Positions 1-9,551 of a stretch of 64,000 nt of DNA are shown here, one piece after another. Under the pieces are notes generated by a model that saw nothing but the letters and a program-made list of their open reading frames with translations, was not told the DNA's origin and did no database searches. The translations under genes were made by a program, and so were the position numbers. This stretch comes from Acidobacteriota bacterium (GTDB lineage: Bacteria; Acidobacteriota; Blastocatellia; Pyrinomonadales; Pyrinomonadaceae). Each line of letters begins with the position of its first letter. The stretch's first letter is position 1. The stretch covers positions 1 to 64,000 of the forward strand of contig JAKOVX010000042.1 in the NCBI GenBank assembly GCA_029781855.1, in the 5' to 3' direction.

Positions 1-82
1 CCTCGAAGCAGCAGTCGGATTGTATAAAGATCTCGTTCATAAGTTGTTGAACGCCGTGACCGTTGCGATCGCAGAGTCATAA
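1..82 (+). CDS. C-terminal end of an unidentified protein (truncated by window edge)
   Basis: An open frame runs in from the window edge and stops at TAA 80-82. It encodes about 26 residues ending in KLLNAVTVAIAES, a helical, fairly hydrophobic tail. Too little is present to name a family. It lies 51 bp upstream of dapB on the same strand, so it could be the preceding gene of that operon. Whether it is really coded cannot be settled from this fragment. Confidence 0.4.
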   Translation, partial: LEAAVGLYKDLVHKLLNAVTVAIAES

Positions 83-92
83 ATTAATGGCC

Positions 93-124
93 TTGCCCTG
101 CGTACTTTGCGGTCTCTGCGTTAA
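93..124 (+). repeat. Short degenerate CTGCGT/TTGCGG repeat in the intergenic gap
   Basis: Between the partial gene and dapB there are three near-identical hexamers (CTGCGT, TTGCGG, CTGCGT) spaced about 9-10 bases apart. Similar 'TTTGCG...CTTTGCG' strings occur as dispersed intergenic repeats in several bacterial phyla; that is my recollection, not something checked here. I saw only one copy in this window. Confidence 0.25.
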
Positions 125-133
125 TATTCTCCT

Positions 134-832
134 ATGAAGATCGCACTTATCGGTTACGGGGCTATGGGAAAGCTCATCGAACGGCTTGCCGTCGAAAAAG
201 GCCACGAGATCGCGGCCGTGATCGACGACTCGGTTGCCGGATTGTCGGCGGAGGAACTCGGCGAAAAATTGAAAGGAGCTGATGTCGCGATTGATTTTAC
301 GGTCGCGTCGGCGGTACGGCGTAACGTCGAGGCCTGTGTGGTCGCAGGCGTTCCGCTAGTCGAAGGCACGACCGGCTGGCATGACGAGCGACACGAGATC
401 GAGCACTTGGTCCGCGAGAGTATTGGTGCGATGGTTTTCGGCGCGAATTTTTCTATCGGCGTTAACCTCTTTTATCGGATAACGAATTTTGCTGCCGAGC
501 TCTTCGCGAAATTTCCGGAATATGAGGCGTTCATCGAGGAACAGCATCATTCCCGCAAGAAGGACGCCCCGAGCGGAACTGCCCTGAAACTTAAGGACAT
601 CGTTGCTGAACACATTTCGTCCGACTTCAGCGTCTCCGCCACACGTGCCGGCAATATCCCGGGCACACACCGCGTCGGATTCGACGGCCCGGCAGATCAG
701 ATCCTGCTCGAACACACCGCCCGCTCCCGCGAAGGCTTTGCCTTCGGAGCGATTATGGCTGCGGAGTGGATAGTCGGAAAAACGGGATTCTTCGAATTTA
801 CGGAAGTCGTCGGTGAAATTATAGGAAAATGA
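134..832 (+). CDS. dapB: 4-hydroxy-tetrahydrodipicolinate reductase
   Basis: Reduces the DapA product with NAD(P)H in lysine and meso-diaminopimelate biosynthesis (cytoplasm). The N-terminal Rossmann fold begins with a GYGAMGK dinucleotide loop (residues 7-13). The DapB signature EQHHSRKKDAPSGTA (136-150) holds the catalytic His pair and Lys. At 232 residues it belongs to the shorter DapB forms; E. coli DapB is about 273. The ATG at 134 is the first Met and no strong Shine-Dalgarno precedes it. The stop overlaps the next gene's start by 4 bases (ATGA), so the two are probably translationally coupled. dapA and dapD lie within 3 kb downstream. Confidence 0.95.
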   Translation: MKIALIGYGAMGKLIERLAVEKGHEIAAVIDDSVAGLSAEELGEKLKGADVAIDFTVASAVRRNVEACVVAGVPLVEGTTGWHDERHEIEHLVRESIGAMVFGANFSIGVNLFYRITNFAAELFAKFPEYEAFIEEQHHSRKKDAPSGTALKLKDIVAEHISSDFSVSATRAGNIPGTHRVGFDGPADQILLEHTARSREGFAFGAIMAAEWIVGKTGFFEFTEVVGEIIGK

Positions 833-1479
833 GACCGCGAATCAAGATCTGCTGCATCGCGAATCCACAGGAAGCTGCCGATGCCATTTCGTTTGGGGCA
901 TCGGCGATCGGGCTTGTGGGTGAGATGCCCTCGGGGCCGGGACCGATCACGGATGAAGAGATCTATACGATCGCCCGAACCGTACCGCCGCCGATCGCGA
1001 CATTTTTGCTCACGAGCCAGCAAACGGCCGAGGGAATTGTTGCGCACCATCACCGAACTAAGACAAACACGATCCAGATCGTCGACGAACTTATCGGCCG
1101 TGAATATTCCGTTATCCGAGATGCCCTGCCGCACGTTAAACTCGTTCAGGTCATCCACGTTACCGGCGAAGCATCGGTCGATGAAGCCGCCGAGATCGCG
1201 GAACACGTGGATGCGATCCTGCTCGACAGCGGTAATCCGAGCCTTTCAATTAAAGAACTTGGCGGTACAGGGCGCCGACATGATTGGGGTCTGAGCCGCC
1301 GGATCGTCGAGACCTGCGGAAAACCCGTCTTCCTCGCCGGCGGACTAAATGCGGAAAATGTCAGAGAAGCGATCGACACCGTCCAGCCATTCGGTCTAGA
1401 CCTCTGTTCCGGTGTGAGAACTGCCGGTAAGCTTGATCTGCGAAAGCTCGAGGCGTTCTTTAACGGTGTGAATCGATAA
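829..1479 (+). CDS. trpF: Phosphoribosylanthranilate isomerase-like protein
   Basis: A TIM-barrel protein of 216 residues with the TrpF layout. It starts with KICCI (the family has KICGI, with the Cys as general base), has a central GGTG....DW segment that carries the acid Asp (FDW in most members, HDW here), and ends with an AGGLNAENV phosphate-binding loop followed by GLDLCSGVRTAGK. TrpF isomerises phosphoribosylanthranilate in tryptophan synthesis. No other trp genes are in the window. It overlaps dapB by 4 bases, so it is co-transcribed with a lysine gene. Small departures from consensus (Cys for Gly after the catalytic Cys, His for Phe) leave room for a changed substrate. Confidence 0.82.
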   Translation: MRPRIKICCIANPQEAADAISFGASAIGLVGEMPSGPGPITDEEIYTIARTVPPPIATFLLTSQQTAEGIVAHHHRTKTNTIQIVDELIGREYSVIRDALPHVKLVQVIHVTGEASVDEAAEIAEHVDAILLDSGNPSLSIKELGGTGRRHDWGLSRRIVETCGKPVFLAGGLNAENVREAIDTVQPFGLDLCSGVRTAGKLDLRKLEAFFNGVNR

Positions 1480-2068
1480 AGTCCGACGGATCTATCCAAC
1501 CTTTCGATTCTGACGAATAGCCGCCGCCCGGCCGATCCCACATCGGGCAATCGCTGGTTCTAATTTCGAGGTGTAAATGACAAAGGTAAAGGCCGTTGGC
1601 GTTGCCGACTTTTCCGATCTGTTGACGTTTGGTGACCTCTCCGGATTTAACCAGGATCTCCAGTAAGTGTCCGTAAAGAGACTCGACCTTTTCCCCGGAC
1701 GGTAACGTGTGTTCGATGATCACGACGTTTCCCCATCCGGGCCCTGCATCGTCCGCGTAAGTTATGACGCCATTTCCGATAGCAAAAACCGGTTCGCCAC
1801 AGTCTGTGTTGCCGCCAGAGTTTTTATTCCAGTCTTCGCCAAGATGATCATTCTCTCGAAATTCTAGGGCGACGTACCAATCATCTCGGTCTTTCTTCTC
1901 AGTTTCGTAACCCGTATTTCCGACCGGATAGGCGAAACTGTCGGCAATAACAACCGGTTTGGCGGCCACTTCTGGTGTCGGAACTATCTTATTTGGTGAC
2001 TCAGCGGGACCGCAGGCGAACAAGATAAGCAGCCCGTACATGAAGATGGAAATCCTTATGGCACCCAT
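1460..2068 (-). CDS. M23-family metallopeptidase lipoprotein
   Basis: Predicted peptidoglycan endopeptidase or amidase-activator-type LytM protein in the periplasm, lipid-anchored. I chose ATG 2068 because it gives a short lipoprotein signal with lipobox LFAC (Cys19); the frame stays open further upstream but only antisense to dapA. M23 zinc ligands are visible: H75-x3-D79 (HLGED) and H164-x-H166 (CHLHLE), with the glycine-rich turn GPGWGN near 109-114 and YGH at 132-134. Length is 202 residues. It is divergent from dapA and its 3' end overlaps trpF by 20 bases, tail to tail. Both metal-binding motifs are intact, so it is probably an active peptidase. Confidence 0.85.
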   Translation of the reverse strand: MGAIRISIFMYGLLILFACGPAESPNKIVPTPEVAAKPVVIADSFAYPVGNTGYETEKKDRDDWYVALEFRENDHLGEDWNKNSGGNTDCGEPVFAIGNGVITYADDAGPGWGNVVIIEHTLPSGEKVESLYGHLLEILVKSGEVTKRQQIGKVGNANGLYLCHLHLEIRTSDCPMWDRPGGGYSSESKGWIDPSDFIDSHR

Positions 2069-2150
2069 AAATAATCGCGAAGCAATTTTGTTACTTTCCG
2101 CCCGATAAGAATATACTTGTTCCAAAATCTGGGAGCAAAACTCACTTGCT

Positions 2151-3050
2151 ATGACGATGAAATTAGACTGGATGCGGGGCTGTGCGACGGCCCTTGTGAC
2201 GCCATTTCTTAAAGATGGTTCTATCGACGATGATTGTTTCGTAAAGCTGGTCGAGCGGCAGGTCAAGGGCGGCGTTAAGTTGCTTGTGCCGTGCGGAACG
2301 ACCGGTGAGAGCGTGACGATGAGCGAATCCGAGCGCCTACACGTTATTGAGATGACGGTTGAAGTCGCAAAAAAGCTAAAGGCGCACGTCATCGCCGGTA
2401 CCGGGAGCAACAACACCGCCGCGACGATCGATTTCACCCGCAAGGCCCGCGAAGCCGGCGCCGACGCCGCGTTGATCGTCGCGCCGTACTACAACAAACC
2501 GACGCAGGAAGGGATGTTCGCCCACTTTGGCGAGATCGCGAGATCGGTCAAGCGATTTCCGATCATGCTCTACAACGTGCCCTCGCGGACCGCGTCGAAT
2601 ATATCCGCCGAGACTACGCTGCGGCTGGCGAACGAGTTTGAGAACATCGTCGCGACCAAAGAGGCGTCAGGAAATTACTCTCAAATAATGCAGATCCTCG
2701 ATGGACGTCCAAAGAATTTCCGTGTCTTTTCGGGCGACGATGCTTCGACGCTGCCGCTGATCTCGCTTGGTGCCGACGGCCTGGTCTCGGTCTGCGCGAA
2801 CGAGATCCCGAAGGAAACTTCGAAAATGGTCGAGCACGCCCTGAACGGCTCGTTCCATTTCGCCCGCAAGGTCCATTACAAGATACTACCGCTGATGGAA
2901 GCAAACTTTATCGAGGCCTCGCCCGCTCCCTGCAAATTCGTCATGAAGGAAATGGGCCTGTGCGAGGAAAATTTAAGATTGCCGCTGGTTCCCGTGACGC
3001 CGGAGAGCCGAAATAAGCTCAAGGCCTTGATCAAAACCCTTAAGATCTGA
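2151..3050 (+). CDS. dapA: 4-hydroxy-tetrahydrodipicolinate synthase
   Basis: Condenses pyruvate with aspartate semialdehyde at the branch point to lysine/DAP. The 299-residue TIM barrel shows the substrate loop TTGES (50-54), Tyr141 in LYNVPSRT and the Schiff-base Lys170 in ATKEASG. Length is typical. Two Met codons (2151 and 2157) are possible starts; the second gives MKLDW. It is divergent from the M23 gene with an 82-bp gap and is followed after 17 bases by a small membrane protein gene, then dapD. Confidence 0.95.
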   Translation: MTMKLDWMRGCATALVTPFLKDGSIDDDCFVKLVERQVKGGVKLLVPCGTTGESVTMSESERLHVIEMTVEVAKKLKAHVIAGTGSNNTAATIDFTRKAREAGADAALIVAPYYNKPTQEGMFAHFGEIARSVKRFPIMLYNVPSRTASNISAETTLRLANEFENIVATKEASGNYSQIMQILDGRPKNFRVFSGDDASTLPLISLGADGLVSVCANEIPKETSKMVEHALNGSFHFARKVHYKILPLMEANFIEASPAPCKFVMKEMGLCEENLRLPLVPVTPESRNKLKALIKTLKI

Positions 3051-3067
3051 CACCGGAGGATTAAGAT

Positions 3068-3451
3068 ATGGAATTTGACGATCTGAAAAGACCTGGCGGC
3101 ACATCGGGCGGCGTGATCGAGTTTTTCGTGGGGCTCGTGATGGCGATCTCGGGTGGGTATATGCTCATCAGCCGCGTTGTTGTGACGAGTGGATTTTGGA
3201 ATTGGGGCGGCTACAATTCGTTCGGTCTGTCACTCGTTCCGCTCATCTTCGGCATTGCGTTCGTGTTCTTCAACGGCAAGTCGATCGTCGGTTGGATCCT
3301 GGTCGCCATTAGCGTCATTTTTATTGCCTCCGGCGTATTGATGAACCTCCAGATATACTTTCAACCCACAAGTCTATTTAACACAATAGTTATGCTGGTC
3401 TTGTTTGCAGGCGGAATCGGCCTGATCGGCCGTGCGGTGATGTCGCACTAG
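3068..3451 (+). CDS. Small integral membrane protein, function unknown
   Basis: A 127-residue protein of unknown family with about four hydrophobic segments (near residues 18-38, 50-68, 74-90 and 103-122). It is preceded by a strong ribosome-binding site (GGAGGA, 9 bases before ATG). It sits between dapA and dapD, so it is probably in the same transcript. No catalytic motif is visible. The position within a lysine operon may be incidental. Confidence 0.75.
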   Translation: MEFDDLKRPGGTSGGVIEFFVGLVMAISGGYMLISRVVVTSGFWNWGGYNSFGLSLVPLIFGIAFVFFNGKSIVGWILVAISVIFIASGVLMNLQIYFQPTSLFNTIVMLVLFAGGIGLIGRAVMSH

Positions 3452-3483
3452 ATTGACCACATTAACATTAATAGAGGAATTTT

Positions 3484-4314
3484 GTGAACTTACAGATCGA
3501 GATTGAAAAACTGTTCGCGAAAACAGATTTTACTCCGGATGATCGCGAGATCTACGAGCAGTTCAAGACTGCCCTTCGCCGCGGCGAGATTCGCTCGGCG
3601 GAGAAGGACGCGGGCGGGAACTGGCACGCCAATGCCTGGGTCAAGCAGGGAATTTTGCTCGGGTTTCGGATGGGCAAGATGGTCGAGATGTCGAAACCGA
3701 CCGAGACGCTGCAGTTTTTTGACAAAGACACATTTCCGCTGCGGCCGATGACTCTCGAAGATGGGATTCGAATCGTCATGGGCGGTTCCGCGATTCGTGA
3801 CGGCTGTTATGTTGCACCTAGTGTCGTCGTAATGCCGCCGGCATATATCAATGTTGGTTCCTATGTCGACGAAGGCACGATGGTCGACAGCCACGCACTT
3901 GTTGGTTCGTGCGCTCAGATCGGAAAGCGTGTGCACCTGTCGGCAGCGGCCCAGATCGGCGGCGTGCTCGAACCGGTAAATGCAACGCCGGTGATCATTG
4001 AGGATGACGTTCTCATCGGCGGCAATACCGGCGTTTATGAGGGAACGATCGTCCGCACGCGTGCCGTCCTTGCCAGCGGCGTAATATTGACGCGTTCGAC
4101 GCCCGTATTTGACCTTCCAAACGAGCGGATCATCAAATCTGTTGATGGCGGCTCGCTCGAAATTCCCGAGGGTGCTGTCGTAGTCCAAGGATCGCGTGCC
4201 GTTACCAACGATTTTGGTAAGGAAAACGGCCTGTCGATCTATTGCCCGATCATCGTCAAGTACCGCGACGAAAAGACGGACGCTTCGACCAAACTCGAAG
4301 ATTATCTGCGCTAG
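3484..4314 (+). CDS. dapD: 2,3,4,5-tetrahydropyridine-2,6-dicarboxylate N-succinyltransferase
   Basis: Succinylates tetrahydrodipicolinate, committing the pathway to the succinylase branch. The 276-residue protein has the DapD N-terminal helical domain followed by a left-handed beta-helix of hexapeptide repeats (about residues 100-235). Conserved family strings such as [20 protein letters not shown] and [15 protein letters not shown] are present. The start is GTG at 3484 behind AGAGGAA. Its TAG stop shares the CTAG at 4311-4314 with the stop of the convergent gene. With dapB and dapA here, and an aminotransferase and asd further on, most of the DAP pathway is in this window. Confidence 0.95.
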   Translation: MNLQIEIEKLFAKTDFTPDDREIYEQFKTALRRGEIRSAEKDAGGNWHANAWVKQGILLGFRMGKMVEMSKPTETLQFFDKDTFPLRPMTLEDGIRIVMGGSAIRDGCYVAPSVVVMPPAYINVGSYVDEGTMVDSHALVGSCAQIGKRVHLSAAAQIGGVLEPVNATPVIIEDDVLIGGNTGVYEGTIVRTRAVLASGVILTRSTPVFDLPNERIIKSVDGGSLEIPEGAVVVQGSRAVTNDFGKENGLSIYCPIIVKYRDEKTDASTKLEDYLR

Positions 4315-7300
4315 TGATTGGTGGCCGTAAAGTTAACGTCCGCCGCGTTCTCAACGAACTCGAAAGTCTGCGAATTCGAACTGAATGAGTATCGTTTCGC
4401 CGAAACCTGCACGGTGTAATTCGCCCACGTCAAGACATTCTGAAACCGGTAGTATCCGAACGGATTGGTCCTTGTGTACTGCACGTTCCCGCCAAGGTCA
4501 GTAAGCGTGACAACAACGTTACCCGCTCCGCGTCCGCTTGCCCCGCGCACGCGGCCTTTCAACAATTGCGGCGTCGATGGCCCTTCGGCAAGCGTGAACG
4601 CGGAAAAGGCGTTCAACCCGGCGACGGTTGCTCGATTCGTGGTCGTATTCAATGTTGTGGTTTGAAGCTGCGCCGTCCCGCTGCTGATACCGAAGACCTT
4701 GTAGCGAAGCTCATTCCCCAAAACCTCCGGGTCGGAATACGTGAAGGTTACGTCGGCCTGACCGATGCCGCCGTTCGTCATATTCCACCAACGCTGCAGC
4801 CGATTTGACGGCAGGCCCGTTGCTGCTCCCGCGTAGGCGCCGGTCTTTGGTTCGACCGTAATAATGCCGTTCCCGGCGATCGATGACAGCTCGACCGGTG
4901 CAAACACACCGTTCGACCCGACAGGGAAGCGATAAGTTCCGGCCGAGTTGACGCATCGCGAAAGCGGCGAAGTTATAAACGACGTCGCGTCGCCCCCGAA
5001 TATTGCAGAAGTGCGGCACGCCGAGACGGAGACTGTTCCCGTACCCGCAATTGTCGCGTTTGAGAGGTAAAGGTTGCCATTCATAGGGAATGACGAGAGC
5101 CCAGTAACCGAACCATTGCTTAGCCGGGCGTCGCCGTTGACTATCAGCGTTCCCGGGCCCGCGATGTTTCCGCCGTTGATGTTCAGCGAACCGTTGATCG
5201 TGAGGGTCCGCCCAGAACCAATTGTTAGTGTACGTCCGCCGTAGATCACGAGATCACTTAGCGAGACGTCAGCCGACGATATCGAAACATCATTTGAACC
5301 GATTGAAACGCCTGCACCCGCGGACGGCACAATGCCGTTCCCCCAATTGGTTGCGGTGTGCCAGTCCGTATTCGTCGCTCCCGTCCAGACCGTTTGCCGC
5401 CATCTTGCAAAATACGGCGATGTGCGGCAGCCCGCCGTCGCAAATCCTCCGCCAACGAAAATGTCGCCGCCCGCCGTTGTCAACGCAGTGCCGCCTGCGC
5501 TTAGGCCAGTGCTCAAACCGGACCAAGTAGTTCCATTCCATATCGCGATACGGTCGGCGGGAGCACCGCTCGCTACCGTAAATTCACCTGTCGCGACGAC
5601 GTTCGTTCCTGAGATCGCCAGCCGTGTGCCACCTAATTGCCCGAATGGATTGGGAAGGCCGTTGCCAAGCGGTGACCACATAGAACCGCTCCACTTTGCA
5701 ACACCATTTACGGCCACACCGTTGATTGAGGTGAAACCACCTGATACATACACATCGGATCCGGAAATAGCTATCGAGCTTACCCCACCGTCACCGAGGT
5801 CGGCACCTAGTGCTGTCCACGAGTTCCCGTCGTATTTAGTGAAGTAGGCAGGATTCGCGATGGTCGTTGTGCCGGCCCCTACGTACAAATCGTCTCCCAT
5901 GAACGCCATCGTCGAGACCGTATTCGGGATGATACCGGAGTCCAGTCCGCTCCAAGAAGTGCCATTCCACTTTGCAACACGATTTGCTGTCAACCCGCCC
6001 GCTGTTTGGAACGAGCCTCCGACATAAATGTCCTCACCGTGGGCAATAATGACCGAAACGGATGAACTAACACCCGCTCCCAAAGCTGCCCAGGTTGATC
6101 CGTTCCAGACGGCTATATTGCTGGCATTCACTCCTCCGATGGTTGAAAAGGTGCCGCCGGCATATACCTTATTTCCGGCCACAGCTATTGCATTTATTGA
6201 TGTATTGGCGGCGGTGACGCCGGTTCCAAGGGCGGACCAGGTATTAGTAACACCGTTCCATTTGGCTATGTGATTTGCGGTCACCGTTCCGGCGGAAACA
6301 AATCCGCCGCCCACATAGACGTCGCTTCCGGAAACAGCGATCGCACTCGCAGAGCTGTCGAGTCCCGTACCGTAAAAGGGCGTCCACGTACCAGCAGCAT
6401 ACTTTGCGATGTTCCGTGCTCCCTGGCCTCCTGCCGAAGTGTAATTGCCGCCTACGAAAAGGGTGTTGTTGATGCTGGCGAGCGTCATCACCCGCTCGCT
6501 TAGGCTCGTGCCGCCGGCGATACCCGAACCTACCCCCACCCAGGTAGAGCCGTTCCATTTGGCGAGATTATTGAACAAATTAGGCGGGTCCGGCAGATAT
6601 CCGCCCGCGTAGAGTTCTCCGTCGTGGATCGCCAACGAGTTAATGATCCCGTTCGAAAAGTAAGCCAGCCGCGTCCAGTTTGCTCCGTCAAATTTGGCTA
6701 CGTGCGAGTCCTGCTGGCCGGTCAAAACGATCCTGCCGCCGCCGATGTACATATCGCTGCCGGAAAATGCAATAGAACTAACGACCGTGTTAGCCAGTGT
6801 GCCGAGAGCTGACCAAGTGGTTCCGTCGTACTTGAGAATGCCTATGCTCGTGCCCGCCGTCGGCGCAACATTACCGCCTACATAAAGCGAACCGCCGTTT
6901 ACTACCAATGAATTCACCTGGCCGGCAGCTATCGGGACGGCCGAGTAGGCAGAACCGTTCCAACGCACTATTCCCGTCGCCGGCGATCCGTCGCTGACCG
7001 AGAAATTCCCACCAAAATAAACGTCACCGCCATACACTGCAGCGGATCTGACGAAGTGTGTGCCCTGGCCAAGTCCCGCGCCTAGAGCGGACCATGAATT
7101 GCCGTCCCATTTGGCGACATTCTTTGCCGGGCCGCCGCCCGCTGTTGAAAATCCCCCGGCTACACAGACTTCGTTGCCGTTGACCGCGATCGCGTAAACC
7201 GAGCCGTTTAGGCCAGATCCCAGAGCCGTCCACGACGAACCATTCCATCTCGCGATCCCTGCTGCCGGGACACCCTGGATCGTCGTGAACCCACCGCCAA

Positions 7301-7544
7301 TGTAGTATCCTCCGGCTCCGTCGGCGACAACGACATTCACCTGGCCGTTGGCACCATTCGAAGTAAAGTTCGTGTCCCAGGCGTCGCTGCATCCGCCGAT
7401 CGGTATTGGTGTACGGAGATCTCCACCGGCGACAGTGCCCGAACTCGATGCCGAAACGAGAGTGTTGAAATTGATTCCGAACGCAACGAACCCGATCGCG
7501 GTAAGGGCGAGGATCAGAGCTTGAGCAAACTTATGGCAGTTCAT
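4311..7544 (-). CDS. Large secreted repeat (beta-propeller-like) protein with C-terminal carboxypeptidase-regulatory-like domain
   Basis: 1077 residues with a signal peptide at about 1-32. Residues about 50-700 hold 13 imperfect units of about 50 residues with a WNGSxWxxLGxG core alternating with VYVGGxFxxAGG strands, a pattern typical of propeller or Rax2-like surface proteins. Then [19 protein letters not shown] opens a beta-helix-like stretch (about 735-840). The last 85 residues, from [10 protein letters not shown], are a carboxypeptidase-regulatory/CnaB-like beta-sandwich ending in FTATN. No enzymatic motif is visible, so I infer an extracellular binding or structural role. A candidate promoter lies about 55 bases upstream. 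The stop interlocks with that of dapD. Confidence 0.8.
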   Translation of the reverse strand: MNCHKFAQALILALTAIGFVAFGINFNTLVSASSSGTVAGGDLRTPIPIGGCSDAWDTNFTSNGANGQVNVVVADGAGGYYIGGGFTTIQGVPAAGIARWNGSSWTALGSGLNGSVYAIAVNGNEVCVAGGFSTAGGGPAKNVAKWDGNSWSALGAGLGQGTHFVRSAAVYGGDVYFGGNFSVSDGSPATGIVRWNGSAYSAVPIAAGQVNSLVVNGGSLYVGGNVAPTAGTSIGILKYDGTTWSALGTLANTVVSSIAFSGSDMYIGGGRIVLTGQQDSHVAKFDGANWTRLAYFSNGIINSLAIHDGELYAGGYLPDPPNLFNNLAKWNGSTWVGVGSGIAGGTSLSERVMTLASINNTLFVGGNYTSAGGQGARNIAKYAAGTWTPFYGTGLDSSASAIAVSGSDVYVGGGFVSAGTVTANHIAKWNGVTNTWSALGTGVTAANTSINAIAVAGNKVYAGGTFSTIGGVNASNIAVWNGSTWAALGAGVSSSVSVIIAHGEDIYVGGSFQTAGGLTANRVAKWNGTSWSGLDSGIIPNTVSTMAFMGDDLYVGAGTTTIANPAYFTKYDGNSWTALGADLGDGGVSSIAISGSDVYVSGGFTSINGVAVNGVAKWSGSMWSPLGNGLPNPFGQLGGTRLAISGTNVVATGEFTVASGAPADRIAIWNGTTWSGLSTGLSAGGTALTTAGGDIFVGGGFATAGCRTSPYFARWRQTVWTGATNTDWHTATNWGNGIVPSAGAGVSIGSNDVSISSADVSLSDLVIYGGRTLTIGSGRTLTINGSLNINGGNIAGPGTLIVNGDARLSNGSVTGLSSFPMNGNLYLSNATIAGTGTVSVSACRTSAIFGGDATSFITSPLSRCVNSAGTYRFPVGSNGVFAPVELSSIAGNGIITVEPKTGAYAGAATGLPSNRLQRWWNMTNGGIGQADVTFTYSDPEVLGNELRYKVFGISSGTAQLQTTTLNTTTNRATVAGLNAFSAFTLAEGPSTPQLLKGRVRGASGRGAGNVVVTLTDLGGNVQYTRTNPFGYYRFQNVLTWANYTVQVSAKRYSFSSNSQTFEFVENAADVNFTATNH

Positions 7545-7597
7545 GATGAGTTCTTTCGTCGAAATGGAAGAATTGGCTGTTCTCGTGAATTCTCATC

Positions 7598-7627
7598 AAT
7601 TTACATTCATCCTGTCGGTTTAGTCAA
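7598..7627 (-). promoter_or_regulatory. Candidate sigma70 promoter for the propeller-protein gene
   Basis: On the minus strand TTGACT (7627-7622) is followed after 18 bases by TAAATT (7603-7598), about 54 bases before the ATG at 7544. The -10 matches the consensus at four of six positions. Pattern match only. Confidence 0.35.
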
Positions 7628-7747
7628 TGTTCCGGCCCGCCGCGGTGGTTCGATCTCCCCGGCTGCGCTAAGCTTTTGGTGACACGGTCACTCGTAATGG
7701 GCATGCCGAACGGCGGTCGGCGTCGGGTCTAACGGAATTAACAAAAA

Positions 7748-9220
7748 ATGAACGATCAATATTCTGGAAACTGGCTAGCTCAGCGTGCGCATCAGGCGAT
7801 GCTCGACAATGGTTTTGAGCCTGAGTTCTCGGCGACTGCGCTAAGCCAACTCGGTGAGATCGAGGCAACAGGTGAGCCAGCGGCTGACGATTCCTTTCGG
7901 GACCTTCGAACCCTGCTCTGGTCGTCGATCGACAACGCGAGTTCACGCGACCTGGACCAGATCGAGTGGGCCGAGGCCTTGCCCAACGGCGACATTCGGG
8001 TGCTCGTCGGCATTGCCGACGTTGATGCCTTGGTACCAAAGGATTCGCCCATAGACGATCACGCTCGGCAAAATACCGTAACGGTTTACACCGAGAGCAG
8101 GATCTTCCCGATGCTGCCGGAACAGCTGTCGACCGACCTTACCTCGTTGAACGAGGACGTCGACCGGCTTGCCGTGGTTGCGGATATGTGCGTCAAACCG
8201 AACGGTGACGTGCCGGAGAGCACTTTTTACCGGGCGATCGTTCGAAATCAGGCAAAGCTCGCCTACGAGAGTGTCGGCGAATGGTTTGACCACGACGGCG
8301 GTGCACCCGACGATCTGAACCGTTTGGCGGGCCTAAAGGACCAACTGCTGCTCCAACGCGAGGCTGCGACGCGGCTGTACGCCTATCGGCAGGCAAAGGG
8401 CGCTCTCGAATTCGAATCGATCGAGTCTGCCGCGGTCGTCGAGGATGGCCAGATCAAGGGCATCGTTTCGGTCGAACCCAACACGGCACGGAAGCTGATC
8501 GAGAATTTTATGGTCGCGGCGAACGTCGAAATGGCCGAGTTCCTAGAAGCCCACGGTTCCGTCTCGCTGCGGCGTATCGTAAAGGCTCCCGAGCGTTGGG
8601 ACGGTATCGTCAGGATCGCCTCAGAATACGGCGTCCGGTTGCCGGATCAACCTGATCAGCCGGCACTCGCGGCATTTCTCGACGCGCGACGAAAGGCCGA
8701 TCCGGATCATTATCCGGACCTGTCACTCTCGATCATCAAGCTCATCGGCAGTGGAGAATACGTCGTCGAACGGCCGGGCGAGGACACGGGAGGGCATTTT
8801 GGCCTTGCGGTTCGCGATTATGCCCATTCGACCGCACCGAACCGGCGATTTACGGACATTGTCGTTCAACGGCTCGTCAAAGCGGTCATTGCAAACCAGC
8901 CGTCGCCGTACGCTGACGACGAACTCGAATCGATAGCCCGGCATTGCAACGATCAGGAACGCGCCGCCCGCAAGGTCGAGCGAAAAATGAGAAAGGTCGT
9001 CGCCGCAACGGTTATGCAGCGGCACGTCGGCGAGAATTTCGACGCGATCGTTACGGGCGTTACGCCGAGCGGGACTTTCGCCCGCATTCTTCGGCCGCCT
9101 GTCGACGGACGTATCGAACAGGGCCAGAGTGGCCTGAACGTCGGCGAAAAGGTTAATGTGCGGCTTCTTTCGGCCGATCCGCGGACGGGCTTCATCGATT
9201 TTGCCGCCGGCAAACAATAA
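7748..9220 (+). CDS. RNB-domain exoribonuclease (RNase II/R family)
   Basis: A 490-residue protein made mostly of the RNB catalytic domain, with no N-terminal cold-shock domains. The metal-site motif is SSIDNASSRDLDQIE: Asp62, Asp68 and Asp70 fit the catalytic acids, and the fourth position is Gln71 where RNase II/R have Asp. The helix with DYAHSTAPNRRFTDIVVQR matches the conserved RNB segment that contains the RNA-binding Arg pair. A short beta-barrel-like C-terminus (about 440-485) resembles S1. The role is probably 3'-5' RNA turnover in the cytoplasm. It stands alone on this strand, about 200 bp from the divergent propeller gene. Confidence 0.88.
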   Translation: MNDQYSGNWLAQRAHQAMLDNGFEPEFSATALSQLGEIEATGEPAADDSFRDLRTLLWSSIDNASSRDLDQIEWAEALPNGDIRVLVGIADVDALVPKDSPIDDHARQNTVTVYTESRIFPMLPEQLSTDLTSLNEDVDRLAVVADMCVKPNGDVPESTFYRAIVRNQAKLAYESVGEWFDHDGGAPDDLNRLAGLKDQLLLQREAATRLYAYRQAKGALEFESIESAAVVEDGQIKGIVSVEPNTARKLIENFMVAANVEMAEFLEAHGSVSLRRIVKAPERWDGIVRIASEYGVRLPDQPDQPALAAFLDARRKADPDHYPDLSLSIIKLIGSGEYVVERPGEDTGGHFGLAVRDYAHSTAPNRRFTDIVVQRLVKAVIANQPSPYADDELESIARHCNDQERAARKVERKMRKVVAATVMQRHVGENFDAIVTGVTPSGTFARILRPPVDGRIEQGQSGLNVGEKVNVRLLSADPRTGFIDFAAGKQ

Positions 9221-9347
9221 TGCTCATCCGTCGCCGTGACGCGAATTGCCTAAAGTGATCCTCGACAAGTGAAATGTTAGTAATACAGTGGAACAGCCAC
9301 GCCCGGCCGGATTTAATAATCACGGGCGATAGAATAAGATAGTGAGT

Positions 9348-9548
9348 ATGAGCGATACACCGGAACACGAAAAGGGCGGCATTAAGGACAAGATAACGGG
9401 CCTCGGGCAGAAGATACTCGGCGAGATAGAGACGCTGGCGGGCGTTGTCAATGCCGATCCGTTGGCACAGGCCGAAGGAGAATTTAACGTCGAGGTCGGC
9501 ACGGTTCGAGAGGGACTGGAAGAGTCGGATGGAGAGGATGAAAAATAA
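9348..9548 (+). CDS. Small CsbD-like hydrophilic protein
   Basis: A 66-residue, strongly charged, helical protein. The core (GGIKDKITGLGQKILGE, then ADPLAQAEGEFN) resembles the CsbD stress-protein repeat 'GKIKE..GK..GD..L.AEGK'. The ATG at 9348 is preferred to the in-frame GTG at 9342. The next gene starts 3 bases after the stop, suggesting co-transcription with the aminotransferase. CsbD proteins are linked to general stress, with unknown biochemistry. Similarity is moderate. Confidence 0.65.
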   Translation: MSDTPEHEKGGIKDKITGLGQKILGEIETLAGVVNADPLAQAEGEFNVEVGTVREGLEESDGEDEK

Positions 9549-9551
9549 CCG

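Noticed and set aside
2069-2443. The minus-strand frame of the M23 gene stays open for 125 codons upstream
   Set aside because: The extension is entirely antisense to dapA and would bury the lipoprotein signal peptide; ATG 2068 gives a proper lipobox.
7679-7691. GTGAC-N3-GTCAC inverted repeat upstream of the RNB gene
   Set aside because: Five-base arms are expected by chance in 64 kb; no promoter element is aligned with it.
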